Below the pieces are notes generated by a model. It worked only from the letters and a program-made list of their open reading frames with translations. It did not search any database and had not been told where the DNA came from. A program made the position numbers and the translations under genes. From Micromonospora citrea (GTDB lineage Bacteria > Actinomycetota > Actinomycetes > Mycobacteriales > Micromonosporaceae): a stretch of DNA of 64,000 nucleotides. The stretch lies in assembly GCF_900090315.1 (NCBI RefSeq), contig NZ_FMHZ01000002.1, positions 5,984,501 to 6,048,500 on the forward strand. Direction: 5' to 3'. Positions 34,763 through 43,358 of this stretch are shown here, one piece after another (the first letter of the stretch is position 1; every line of letters begins with the position of its first letter).

Positions 34763-35806
34763 ATGGAGATACCCGACCGTCCTCTCGAAATCATCTGGGA
34801 CATCACCTACGCGTGCCCGCTGCGGTGCTTCCACTGCTACTCCGAGTCGGGGCGACGGCCGAGCCGGCAGCTGAGCCGGCAGGACATGTTGCGCGTCGCG
34901 GAGCGCATCGTCGCGATGCGCCCGTACGGCATCTCCCTGGCCGGCGGGGAGCCGCTCCTGGCGGACGGGGTGTTCGAGGTCGCCGCTCGGATGGCCGACG
35001 CCGGCATCAAGGTCGCCCTCTTCACCGGCGGCTGGTCGGTACGCCCGGAGATGATCGACGACATCGTGCGCCACTTCTTCCGGGTGAGCGTCAGCCTCGA
35101 CGGCGCGACGGCCGAGGTCCACGACCGGATCCGGGGCCGGCGGGGCTCGTTCGACCGGGCGATGGCCACCCTCCAGTTCCTCGACCAGAGAGTCGGCAGG
35201 CTCCGCCGCGACGGCGGGGACGCCCCGAGCTTCGGGATCGACTGCGTCCTGGTGCGCAGCAACTTCCACCAGGCGGAGGACTTCTGCACCCGGATCGCGC
35301 CACGCTTCCCCGCGCTGGGCTTCGTCTCCCTCGGCGCGGTGGTGCCCGAGGGGCTGGCCAGCCGGCCAGGGGTCGCCGAGCACGAACTGCTGACCGACGA
35401 GCAGGTCGGGCTGCTCGGCAGCGCCGCGTTCGCCGCGCGGCTGCGCTCCGTGGCGCCGCCGTCGGTCCAGGTGACCGCCACGGACAACCTGGCGTTGCAG
35501 ATGCACCCGGACCGCATCCGCCGGGGTCAGTTCTTCCCGGCCCTGCAGGTCGAGCCCGACGGCGCGGCGCGCGCCATGCCGGCGTACGAGGGCACCGTCG
35601 GCAACCTGCTGACGGACCCGCCGGCGGAGCTGTGGCGGCGGGCGGTCGAGCGGTGGCACGACCCGTTCGTGGTGGAGACGCTGACGCCGGTGCGCACCAT
35701 GCGCGAATGGGCCGACGCCACCCGGCGGATCGACCGTCACTTCGCCTCCCGGGCGGACCGGGCGCGCATCGAGCGCCGCCCCGACTTCCTGCCCGTCCGG
35801 CCCTGA
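34763..35806 (+). CDS. Radical SAM enzyme with degenerate SPASM-like end
   Basis: This 347-residue enzyme binds a 4Fe-4S cluster through Cys18, Cys22 and Cys25 (ACPLRCFHC, the CX3CX2C motif) and has the SAM motif AGGEPLL. The C-terminal part keeps the outline of a SPASM/twitch segment (AYEGTVGNLLTDPPAELWRR) but without the cysteines that bind auxiliary clusters. AGGAG precedes the ATG. In RiPP clusters such enzymes cross-link or epimerise peptides; in a class III cluster it would be an extra modification on top of LanKC chemistry. Its substrate is not proven to be the precursor. Confidence 0.9.
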   Translation: MEIPDRPLEIIWDITYACPLRCFHCYSESGRRPSRQLSRQDMLRVAERIVAMRPYGISLAGGEPLLADGVFEVAARMADAGIKVALFTGGWSVRPEMIDDIVRHFFRVSVSLDGATAEVHDRIRGRRGSFDRAMATLQFLDQRVGRLRRDGGDAPSFGIDCVLVRSNFHQAEDFCTRIAPRFPALGFVSLGAVVPEGLASRPGVAEHELLTDEQVGLLGSAAFAARLRSVAPPSVQVTATDNLALQMHPDRIRRGQFFPALQVEPDGAARAMPAYEGTVGNLLTDPPAELWRRAVERWHDPFVVETLTPVRTMREWADATRRIDRHFASRADRARIERRPDFLPVRP

Positions 35807-35915
35807 CCGGCCGACGGTGGACCGACCGAACCGGCCGCGGGAAGCTCGGGACGCGTTGATCTTGATCGACGGTTGTCGTCGGATAAACGTCGCTTTCCAT
35901 GCCCCGCGCCGGCCT

Positions 35916-35921
35916 TAGCAT
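35916..35921 (+). promoter_or_regulatory. Candidate leaderless -10 element (TAGCAT)
   Basis: TAGCAT lies six bases before ATG 35928, the usual spacing for a leaderless transcript in actinobacteria, and supports this codon as the regulator start. The 121-bp gap before it is AT-rich for the genome and separates this promoter from the radical SAM gene. Confidence 0.45.
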
Positions 35922-35927
35922 TCCCGC

Positions 35928-38900
35928 ATGGGCAACGGATCCCCTCGTTTCGGACCGGAACTGTCAGAGATACGGGAGCCAGCGAAGTCCGCCACGATGG
36001 ACAGACTTGTCGGGCGATCGTCCGAAACGCGTCTCCTGCGGGAGGCGTGCAATCGGAACAACGTGCCCATGTGCGCCACATTCGTGCTGTACGGCGACCC
36101 CGGCATCGGTAAGACCGAATTGCTGAGGGAATTCGGCGAATTCGCGGCCGACGTGGGCATCCGCGTTTTCCGGGGGCGCGGCACCGGCGACGGCCGACCG
36201 TTCGGGACGGCACGCGACCTGGTCGAGGACTGCTTCCGTACCGTCGGCTCGGCGGCGTCCGCCGGCCTGCGGCCGGCGGACGTCCGGGTCCTGCGCCGAC
36301 TGTCCCGAACAGCCGCCCTCCTGCTGCCCGGGCCGGATCCGACGGCCGAGGAGCCGGCCGTCGAGCCCCGGCGGGTGCACGAGGCGGTCTGTTCCCTGCT
36401 GGAGGCCGTCAGCGCCGAACCGGCGGCGGTGGTCCTCCTCGACGACCTGCACCGAGCCGACGAGAACTCCGTCGAACTGTTCGAACAACTGCTGCGCCGC
36501 CCGCGCAGGGGACGGCTCGTCGTCGGCGCGGCGGTGCGGCCCAGACAGGCGCCCGCGCGGCTGTTGCGCGCGGTCGCCGACGCCGAGCGGCGCGACGACG
36601 CCACGATCGTCGACCTGGCCCCGCTGCGTCCGGGCGACGCCGGGCAACTGGTGGACTCGTGGGGGGTGCCGCCGCGCTGCCGGGAGGCGGTGCTCGCCGC
36701 CGGCGACGGCAACCCGCTCTATCTCACCGCGCTGGCCCTGGCCCACCGCGACGCCTCGTCGTCCGCCCTTCCGCCACCGGTGCCGACCTGTCGTGACGCG
36801 CTGCTCCACCTGGAGTTGCCGCGCCCGGCGCACGCCGCGCTGTCGGCGGACTTCGACGGCCTGTCCGCGCGGCAGAGCATGGTGGCGTCCGCCGCGGCGC
36901 TGGCCGGGGAGAGCTTCGACCCGGGCCTGGTCGCCGCCGTCTGTCGGCTGACGCCCGGCGAGGTGTACGCCGTCCTCGACGCGCTGGTCGACCGCGATCT
37001 CATCCGACCGGTGCCGGGCGGCTTCCGGTACCGCCACCCACTCCTGCGGATCGTGGCGTACGGCGCGGCGAGCCCGGTCTGGCGGCTCGACGCGCACCGT
37101 GCGGTCGAGGCCGCGCTGCGCGACCGCGGCGCGGCACCCTCGGTACGGGCGGGCCACGTCGAGCGCTATGCCGTCGCGGGCGAGCGGGCGGCGGTCGACA
37201 CCCTCGTCGCGGCGGCGGTCGCGGCCGCCGAGACCGCGCCGGCCACCAGCGCCCACTGGCTGACGGTGGCGCTGCGCCTGCTGCCCGGCGACGAGGACAG
37301 CTCCGCCATCGAACAGCGGCTGCGGATCCTGCGGGCCCGGTCCCTCGCGGTCGCCGGCCGGCTACAGCTCAGCCGCGAGCAGCTGCACGACGTGCGCCGG
37401 TGTCTGTCGGCCGGGAGCGTCGAGCAGCGGATCGAGGTCGCCGCGCTCTCCGCCCTGGTTGACCGGCTGCTCGGCCGGCACGTCGAGGCCCGGGCACGAC
37501 TGCTGCGGGAGATCGAGGCCCTGCCCGACCGGCGTACCGGTCCCGCGGTGCGGCTCCGCCTGGAGCTCGCCGCGACCTGGCTCTGCGATCGGGTGCCGGC
37601 GGAGGCGCCGGCCTGGGCCGACGAGACCCGGGAACTCGCCGCCGCGTCGGGCGACCCCGCCCTGCTGGCGGCGGCACTGGCCGTCAACGTCGCCACCCGG
37701 GTGGCCGCCGGGACGTTCACCGACCAGACGTCCGCCCTCGCCGACGACGCCGCGGCGCACGTCGACGCGCTCCCCGACGGCGACCTGCGGTCGAATCTGG
37801 AGATCGTCTGGTTCATGAGCTGGGCGGAGATCGGCCTCGAACGGTTCGGGGCCGCCCAGCGGCACCTGGCCCGGGGCCTGCAACTGGCCCGGGTCGGCGG
37901 TCAGCACCACCTGACCACCCACCTGCTGCACGGGCAGGCCACGGTGCACGCGCTGCTGGGGCGCCTCGACGCGGCAGCCGCATGCGCGCGGGAGGCGTTG
38001 TCGGCGGCGGCGGGCACCGACAGCGAGGTCCTGCGGACGCTCGCCCTGACCCAGACCGCGTGGACCGCCATCTGGCAGGGGCGGCTGCCGGAGGCGGTCG
38101 CCGACGCCACGGAGGCCGTCCGGTGCGCCCGACCGGAGACGGGCTGGTACGGCAGGTCCGCGCAGGCCACCCTCGCCTGTGCCCGGCTGCACGCGGGCGA
38201 GCCGGCGGACTGTGCGGACCTGCTCGGGGCGGGGCCGGCCCACGACACGGGCGGGCTGGTCGTCGCCCGCAGCTTCTGGTACTACCTGCTGGCGGTCGCG
38301 AACGCCGAGCGCGGCGAGACCGCCACCGCCCGCGGCTGGGCGGAGCGCGCGGAGCACGCGGCACCGCCGTCGCTGGCGCTGCCGAGGGCGTTCGCCCACC
38401 TCGCCCACGCCAGCGCCCTCGCCGGGGACCCGGCCGCCGCGGCGGTCGCCGCGCAGCGGGCGGCGGCCCTCTTCGAGCCCGCGGGAACCAGGCTGTACGC
38501 CGGGCGGGCGCACCTGTCCGCCGCCGTCGCCTTCGGCTCGGCGGGCCGGCTCGGACCGGCCCGTGCGGCCTTCGCCAGGGCGCGGGCCCACTTCGAACAG
38601 TGCGGCGCCGAGCGGTACCTGGCCGAGGCCGTGCGCGAGGAGCGACGCATGAACTCGCGCCGCCCTCGGCAACGCGCCCGCGTCGCGGCCGAGGACGGCG
38701 TCGGGCGCCCGGAGCGGCCCGCGTTGACCGACCGCGAACTCGAGGTCGCGCGGATGGTGACCACCGGGCTGACCAACGACCAGATAGCCCGCCGCCTGTT
38801 CCTCAGCCCCCGGACCATCGAGGCGCACCTGCACCGCATCTTCGCCAAGCTGGGCGTCAACAGCCGTACGGCGGTGGCGGCGATCCTGGCCGCCGGAATT

Positions 38901-38969
38901 CCGCCCGCCCCGCTCCAGGGCATCGGCATCGGGCAGGGCAAGCGCAACGCCATGGGGCAACTGGCCTAG
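35928..38969 (+). CDS. LAL-type LuxR transcriptional regulator
   Basis: This 1,013-residue regulator has an N-terminal AAA-like ATPase (Walker A YGDPGIGKTELL near residue 55, Walker B VVLLDDLHRAD), a long helical TPR-like middle region, and a C-terminal LuxR helix-turn-helix (LTDRELEVARMVTTGLTNDQIA, then RTIEAHLHRIFAKLGVNSRT). The ATG at 35928 is favoured by the -10 element just before it; ATG 35997, directly before the conserved LVGRSSE, is the alternative. LAL regulators commonly activate natural product clusters. Its place at the end of the lanthipeptide operon, with its own promoter, makes it the likely activator of this cluster. Confidence 0.92.
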   Translation: MGNGSPRFGPELSEIREPAKSATMDRLVGRSSETRLLREACNRNNVPMCATFVLYGDPGIGKTELLREFGEFAADVGIRVFRGRGTGDGRPFGTARDLVEDCFRTVGSAASAGLRPADVRVLRRLSRTAALLLPGPDPTAEEPAVEPRRVHEAVCSLLEAVSAEPAAVVLLDDLHRADENSVELFEQLLRRPRRGRLVVGAAVRPRQAPARLLRAVADAERRDDATIVDLAPLRPGDAGQLVDSWGVPPRCREAVLAAGDGNPLYLTALALAHRDASSSALPPPVPTCRDALLHLELPRPAHAALSADFDGLSARQSMVASAAALAGESFDPGLVAAVCRLTPGEVYAVLDALVDRDLIRPVPGGFRYRHPLLRIVAYGAASPVWRLDAHRAVEAALRDRGAAPSVRAGHVERYAVAGERAAVDTLVAAAVAAAETAPATSAHWLTVALRLLPGDEDSSAIEQRLRILRARSLAVAGRLQLSREQLHDVRRCLSAGSVEQRIEVAALSALVDRLLGRHVEARARLLREIEALPDRRTGPAVRLRLELAATWLCDRVPAEAPAWADETRELAAASGDPALLAAALAVNVATRVAAGTFTDQTSALADDAAAHVDALPDGDLRSNLEIVWFMSWAEIGLERFGAAQRHLARGLQLARVGGQHHLTTHLLHGQATVHALLGRLDAAAACAREALSAAAGTDSEVLRTLALTQTAWTAIWQGRLPEAVADATEAVRCARPETGWYGRSAQATLACARLHAGEPADCADLLGAGPAHDTGGLVVARSFWYYLLAVANAERGETATARGWAERAEHAAPPSLALPRAFAHLAHASALAGDPAAAAVAAQRAAALFEPAGTRLYAGRAHLSAAVAFGSAGRLGPARAAFARARAHFEQCGAERYLAEAVREERRMNSRRPRQRARVAAEDGVGRPERPALTDRELEVARMVTTGLTNDQIARRLFLSPRTIEAHLHRIFAKLGVNSRTAVAAILAAGIPPAPLQGIGIGQGKRNAMGQLA

Positions 38970-39186
38970 TCGGTCGTCATCCCGTGCGGCGTGATCCAGG
39001 ACCGGCGGTCGTGCCGGGACGCCTTCACCGCACCCGCACGGGGCCGGAGCGCCGGACGGGTGGCCCGGGCTCGCCGGACGCGTCCGTTCGGACCGCAGGC
39101 TCCCAGCCGGGCGGTGAGCGCCACGCAGGGCATCAGCACCGCGCAACACCAGAAGGGCCGGGTGACGCCCTCCGCCAGCGCCGCCC

Positions 39187-39882
39187 TCACTCGCCGGTTC
39201 GGGGCGGAAACGTGGTGACGCCGCGACCGCGCACCTCCCAGGTGCCGCCGTCCACGCCGGCGCCGCGCAGACCGTCCAGCGCGCCGGGACCGGCGAGCGC
39301 CGGCAGGCGCGAGTCGCACAGGGATCCGAACGCGTACGTCCGGGCCGGCTCCCACGCGGTGCTCACCAGCATCCGTCGGGCGAGTTGAACGAAGCCGGTC
39401 ATGGCCGCGGCGACGACCCAGGCGTCAGGGGTCTCCGCGGTCATCCGGTCGGCGGCCCGCAGCCACGAGGCCGCCGTCTCGGGCCAGTCGACGACCGCCA
39501 GGACGACGCCGCCGCGCGCCTCCCACAACGCGGTGAACGCCGCCACGGACGCTGTGGCGGCGGCGTCCCTGCTGTGACCGACCGTCACGGTCGTGACGCC
39601 GGCCCCGGGCGCCGTCAGCAGGCCGGTGAGTGCCGCCAGCTCGGCCGCCGTGTGCGGGGCGGGCCGCGGAAGCCGCTCGTACGCGGTCGCGGCGGCCGGG
39701 TCGAGCAGCGGAGACGGGCGTGCCCCGTCGCCGCCGGGGTTGCGGCGCCGGTCATCAGGGCCATCAGGCCCGCCCCTCGTGGCCCGCGCCGGTCTCCCGG
39801 GTCCCGCCGGAAACTCAACCCCATCGGCTACGTCCTCGGCGCCCGACAGCCGCCCGGATGGGCGTCGGGTGTCGCTACGCAT
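39187..39882 (-). CDS. Protein of unknown function, possible periplasmic-binding-like fold
   Basis: This 231-residue protein has no motif I can name with certainty. The first 55 residues are rich in Gly, Pro and Arg and look disordered. The rest alternates strands and helices (VTTVTVGHSRDAAATASVAAF, VVLAVVDWPETAASWLRAAD, DAWVVAAAMTGFVQLARRML), which resembles one lobe of a type 1 periplasmic-binding fold; this is a weak impression. There is no signal peptide. Its ATG overlaps the end of the 2OG oxygenase gene by eight bases (ATGCGTAG), supporting the start and co-translation with that enzyme. Confidence 0.6.
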   Translation of the reverse strand: MRSDTRRPSGRLSGAEDVADGVEFPAGPGRPARATRGGPDGPDDRRRNPGGDGARPSPLLDPAAATAYERLPRPAPHTAAELAALTGLLTAPGAGVTTVTVGHSRDAAATASVAAFTALWEARGGVVLAVVDWPETAASWLRAADRMTAETPDAWVVAAAMTGFVQLARRMLVSTAWEPARTYAFGSLCDSRLPALAGPGALDGLRGAGVDGGTWEVRGRGVTTFPPRTGE

Positions 39883-40600
39883 CGTGGAAGACCAGGCCGA
39901 GGGCGTGGCGGCGGCCGGAGTGGACGACGCTGACCCCGTGCCGAACGGAGCCGGCGGACCAGCCGCGCCTGGTGCGGACGGGGCGGTCCCGGGTGGTGAA
40001 GACGAGGCCGTGTCCCCGGGGCAGGGCGACGGTCGTGCCGCGCGACTGGGCGCGGGGCCGCTGCTCGACGAGCAGGAACTCGCCCCCGGTGTAGTCGGCG
40101 CCGTACGCGTCGAGGCCGATCACCACCTGGAGTGGGAAGACGAGATCACCGAAGACGTCGCGGTGCAGGGCGTTCCAGTCGCCCTGCCCGTAACGCAGCA
40201 GGATCTGCGCGGAGCGGTCCTGCCCCGCCGCGTGACACGTCGCCAGCCACTCGTGCAGGTCGTCCGGCCAGGGTGCGGGCCGACCGAGCCGCTCGGCCCA
40301 GTCGCGGGCCACCGCCACCAGGCGCGGGTAGAGAGCCTCGCGCAGTTCGGCGACCACGGGGGGCAACTCGTGGGTGAAGTAGCGGTACGTTCCGGAGCCG
40401 AAGCGGTGCCGGGCCATGTCGACGGTGCTGCGGAACAGCTCAGCCCGCTCGAACAGCCCGGCGACGGCCTGACACTGCCCGGGGTCGAGCAGCTCGGAGG
40501 TCAGGGCGCAGCCGGTCGCGTCCAGCGCCTCGGCGAGCGCGACCCAGTCCGTCTCGTCGACGCGCCGGCGGGCGTCTCGACGGGTGCTGTCGGCGTACAT
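39875..40600 (-). CDS. 2OG-Fe(II) oxygenase
   Basis: This 241-residue enzyme has the double-stranded beta-helix iron motif His-x-Asp in NALHRDVFGDLVFPLQVVIGLD, the strand TGGEFLLVEQRPR, and the distal block SVRHGVSVVHSGRRHALGLVFHDA with His and the 2-oxoglutarate-binding Arg. This matches the 2OG-Fe(II) oxygenase family typified by proteins ending in GLVFHDA. Family members are poorly characterised dioxygenases or hydroxylases. It is followed by an overlapping gene of unknown function. It lies 0.9 kb beyond the LAL regulator on the opposite strand, so a role in lanthipeptide tailoring is possible but unproven. Confidence 0.88.
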   Translation of the reverse strand: MYADSTRRDARRRVDETDWVALAEALDATGCALTSELLDPGQCQAVAGLFERAELFRSTVDMARHRFGSGTYRYFTHELPPVVAELREALYPRLVAVARDWAERLGRPAPWPDDLHEWLATCHAAGQDRSAQILLRYGQGDWNALHRDVFGDLVFPLQVVIGLDAYGADYTGGEFLLVEQRPRAQSRGTTVALPRGHGLVFTTRDRPVRTRRGWSAGSVRHGVSVVHSGRRHALGLVFHDA

Positions 40601-40913
40601 GAATCTCCCGGGTGTCAGACGGTGGTATGGGACCTTCGAGCGCGAGCGGCGTCTGCTCGCGACGCACCGGTCCGCCCGGCGGTCACGCCGCAGGTGCGAC
40701 CGGGTGGTGTCCGGGTCAGTTCAGGCCCGGCGGTGGCGGTAGGCGTGCGCGCCGGGCCTCCTCACGACGCCGCCGATGGCTCCTGGAACACCAGGGTGCG
40801 CCTTCGAGGTCGCGGGTTCCGGCGGTTATCGGACTTGGCACCCCGGGGAGGGCACGTCCGGAGCCTCGACCCGGCACGGCATGGCTGAGGTGCCACCGCC
40901 GAGGCCCGGGAAC
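40601..40913. other. Intergenic region without a gene
   Basis: I see no supported gene in these 313 bp. A hairpin with a 9-bp stem (GGCCCGGCG at 40724-40732, CGCCGGGCC at 40750-40758) may end the minus-strand transcript of the WYL gene to its right. The part next to 40600 should hold the promoter of the oxygenase operon, but no clear hexamers are recognisable. Confidence 0.6.
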
Positions 40914-41624
40914 TCAGCCGCGACCGGTCGCTGACCTGCCGAAGTCGGTGCGCAGCCAGGTGGCGAGGTCGTCGGCGGGGGGATCGCGCCGCGCCGTCGG
41001 CCCGTCGGCGGTCACGTCGCTCATCCGGTCGAGACGGAAGACCCGCCAGTCGGCGCGGTCGTGGTCGTAGGCCAGCACGTTCCACCGGCCGCGTACGAAC
41101 AGGCAGCGCACGGAGTCGACCCGCCGCCGGGAGGTGGTTCCGTGCCGGTCGGTGTAGGTGAAGCGGACCCCGAGGTCGGCGGCGGCCGCGGCCGTCAGCG
41201 GTCCGAGGAGGGCGTCCTCCGGCGGCGCCTCGTCGAGTACGACCGTCTCGCTGTGGGCGGCGACGTCGGTGGCGAGGGCCGCCAGCCGCCGGGGCAGGAC
41301 CCGGCGCAACTTGACCAGGGCCCGCGCGGCGGCCTCGGCCGCCGGCCCCTGCTCGGCCATCCGGAGCCCGACGACCAGGGCGACCACCTCGTCGTCGTCG
41401 AACACCATCGGCGGCACCCGGGCGCCCACCGCGAGCCGGTAATGGCCCCCGGGCCCCGGCCTGCCCACCACCTCGTAACCGAGTTCGGCAAGTCGCCGCA
41501 GGTCGCGGCGCAGCGTGCGTGGGCTGACGCCGGTGCGCTCGGCGAGTTCGGCAGCCGACCAGGTGGACCGGGTCTGCAGCAGGGTCAGCAGGAGCAGGGC
41601 GCGGGCGGCGACGTCGTGATCCAT
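40914..41624 (-). CDS. WYL-domain transcriptional regulator
   Basis: This 236-residue regulator has an N-terminal winged helix (STWSAAELAERTGVSPRTLRRDL) and a WYL domain (VRFTYTDRHGTTSRRRVDSV, then RWNVLAYDHDRADWRVFRLDRMSDV). It is shorter than the regulator at 23836 because the C-terminal extension is missing. I use ATG 41624; ATG 41660 would add 12 residues. It is divergent from the NmrA-like gene with only 66 bp between, and an inverted repeat there is the likely operator. Regulation of the NmrA-like gene and of itself is inferred. Confidence 0.9.
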   Translation of the reverse strand: MDHDVAARALLLLTLLQTRSTWSAAELAERTGVSPRTLRRDLRRLAELGYEVVGRPGPGGHYRLAVGARVPPMVFDDDEVVALVVGLRMAEQGPAAEAAARALVKLRRVLPRRLAALATDVAAHSETVVLDEAPPEDALLGPLTAAAAADLGVRFTYTDRHGTTSRRRVDSVRCLFVRGRWNVLAYDHDRADWRVFRLDRMSDVTADGPTARRDPPADDLATWLRTDFGRSATGRG

Positions 41625-41646
41625 GACAGCACCAAGGATGCCCGGA

Positions 41647-41671
41647 GATGTGGCCATCAGCTGACCACATC
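41647..41671. promoter_or_regulatory. Inverted repeat between WYL regulator and NmrA-like gene
   Basis: GATGTGG (41647-41653) and CCACATC (41665-41671) are perfect 7-bp arms with an 11-base spacer. The repeat covers the expected -35 region of the NmrA-like gene, so a bound regulator would block RNA polymerase there. Confidence 0.55.
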
Positions 41672-41677
41672 CGGCGT

Positions 41678-41683
41678 TAGCGT
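41678..41683 (+). promoter_or_regulatory. Candidate leaderless -10 element (TAGCGT)
   Basis: TAGCGT ends seven bases before ATG 41691, identical in sequence and spacing to the element before the gene at 2252. No Shine-Dalgarno sequence is present. Confidence 0.45.
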
Positions 41684-41690
41684 CGTCCGC

Positions 41691-42575
41691 ATGACCATCG
41701 CCACCACCGCACCGTCCGGCAACGTCGGCCGCCACGTCGTGCGCGACCTCGTCCGCGCCGGCATCAGGCCCCGGGTGCTCGGACACCGCCCGGAGAGTCT
41801 CTCCCCGGCCCTGCGTGACCACGTCGACCTGCGGGTCGTCGACCTCGCCGACGAGGCCGCCGTCGAGGAGTCGATCCGGGGAGTCGAGGCGCTCTTCGTC
41901 ACCGTCCCGGCGGTCATGTCCGAGGATCCCCTGGCCGACTACGCACGCTTCGGCGCGTCGATCGCTGCCGCCGTGACCCGCTCGGGTGTCGCCCGGGTCG
42001 TGCTGCAGAGCAGCGTGGGCGCGGAGCTGCGGCACGGCGCCGGCGAGATCGACGGCCTGGCCCGGGTCGAGGAGCTGCTCGACGGCACCGGCGCGGCGGT
42101 GCTGCACCTGCGCTGCGGGTTCTTCTTCTCCAACCTGCTGCCGCAGATCGACCAGCTGCGCGCCGGCGAGGTGCCGGTCGTGCTCCCCACCGACCAGCCG
42201 ATGGCGTGGGTGGCCCCCACCGACATCGCCCGGGTCGCCACCTCGTGGCTGCTGCGCGCCGACTGGTCCGGCCGCCACGTCCAGGGCGTGCACGGCCCGG
42301 AGGACCTCAGCTGGGACGAGGCTCTCGCCGTCGTCGGCCGGGCGACCGGGCACTCCGTGCGAGCCCGGCGGGTGACCGACGAGGAGATGCGGGCGATGCT
42401 CGCCGGCGCCGGGATGAGCGCGAAACAGGTCGAGGCTGTGCTCGGGATGTCGACCGGGCTGCGCGACGGCTTCGTGCCCGAGCAGATCCGCGATGTCACC
42501 ACCACCACGCCGACGACCCTGGCCGCCTGGTCGTACGCCGTCCTCCGCCCGCTCCTCACGCCTTCGGAGGGCTGA
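41691..42575 (+). CDS. NmrA-like NAD(P)-binding protein
   Basis: This 294-residue Rossmann-fold protein begins IATTAPSGNVGRHVVRDLVRAG, the glycine-rich loop of NmrA/SDR-atypical proteins with Ser in place of one Gly. It continues with VVDLADEAAVEESIRGVEALFVTVPA and a substrate region VLHLRCGFFFSNLLPQ. The usual Tyr-x3-Lys pair of short-chain dehydrogenases is not visible, which is normal for NmrA-like sensors or quinone reductase-like members. It is divergent from and probably controlled by the WYL regulator; together they may respond to oxidative or electrophile stress, which is inference. Confidence 0.9.
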   Translation: MTIATTAPSGNVGRHVVRDLVRAGIRPRVLGHRPESLSPALRDHVDLRVVDLADEAAVEESIRGVEALFVTVPAVMSEDPLADYARFGASIAAAVTRSGVARVVLQSSVGAELRHGAGEIDGLARVEELLDGTGAAVLHLRCGFFFSNLLPQIDQLRAGEVPVVLPTDQPMAWVAPTDIARVATSWLLRADWSGRHVQGVHGPEDLSWDEALAVVGRATGHSVRARRVTDEEMRAMLAGAGMSAKQVEAVLGMSTGLRDGFVPEQIRDVTTTTPTTLAAWSYAVLRPLLTPSEG

Positions 42576-42847
42576 CGCCGCCGAGGGAGATCCGCGGGCA
42601 GGCACGCGGCCAGGCCTGGGACCTTCGTGGACCGGTGGCGCCGCCGCGCTGGCACCGTCCCGCCGGGGGCCGATCCGAACGGCGCGCTCGGTGGCCCCGA
42701 CCGGTGGACGCGCCAAGCGGGGCCGGCTCGACCGGCCGCTCCGGCGCACGGGCCGCCCTCGCCCGCCTACCCGTTCATCGTCTCCCGTCTACGATGAGCC
42801 TCGTCCAGGCGATCATGACGCAGAGCGTCGAACGGGGGAGGATCCGC

Positions 42848-43270
42848 ATGCGACTGATGCGACGACTGGCAACCATCGCGGCCGTTACGGCCGCCGTCCT
42901 CTTTGCGGCCAGCACGCCGGCGAGCGCCGAGCCGCCGGCGAACGTCCACTGGCTCTACACGTCGACCGGTAGCGGCGCGGTGTTCTTCGACGCCGACCTG
43001 GAGGGCTACCCGTCCTACGAGAAGATCACCGTCTGCGACAACAGGACCGACGGCCGGGGGATCTACGCCTACGTCGAGGGCGTGCGGGTGAACCCGAGCA
43101 GCCCCACCGACCACGTCGGATTCGAGTTCAGGGACCCCTCCAACGACGGCCAGTGCCGTTCCTGGGCCACCAACTACTTCGCGGACGGGTACGGCGTCTA
43201 CGTCCAGGTCTGTGAGTACTGGGGCGACAGGATCGAGCACTGCACGTACACCAACAGGGGTGTGGCGTAG
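42848..43270 (+). CDS. Small secreted protein with four cysteines
   Basis: This 140-residue protein has a clear signal peptide (MRLMRRLATIAAVTAAVLF, cut after TPASA). The mature part of about 110 residues has four Cys (in TVCDN, GQCRS, QVCEY and EHCTY), many aromatic residues and a beta-rich pattern, so two disulfides are likely. I do not recognise the family. A strong GGGGGAGGAT ribosome site precedes the ATG. The upstream 272 bp contain no gene; TACGAT near 42797 could be a -10 element. A terminator follows. It is transcribed alone. Confidence 0.8.
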   Translation: MRLMRRLATIAAVTAAVLFAASTPASAEPPANVHWLYTSTGSGAVFFDADLEGYPSYEKITVCDNRTDGRGIYAYVEGVRVNPSSPTDHVGFEFRDPSNDGQCRSWATNYFADGYGVYVQVCEYWGDRIEHCTYTNRGVA

Positions 43271-43281
43271 CACGGCGTGCC

Positions 43282-43311
43282 GGCCGCCTCGCCGGGAACG
43301 GCGGGGCGGCC
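43282..43311. terminator. Stem-loop after the small secreted protein
   Basis: A 13-bp stem with one T-G wobble (43282-43294 and 43299-43311, arms GGCCGCCTCGCCG and CGGCGGGGCGGCC) closes a 4-base GGAA loop. It lies between convergent genes and may serve both strands. Confidence 0.65.
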
Positions 43312-43358
43312 GCGAGCAGCGCCGGGACGGCGGTGGAGCGGGAACCTTCGTGGCGAGA

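Noticed and set aside
40601..40913. Small gene in the gap between oxygenase and WYL regulator
   Set aside because: Frames here lack a ribosome site and give Arg/Gly/Pro-rich translations; only a hairpin is supported.
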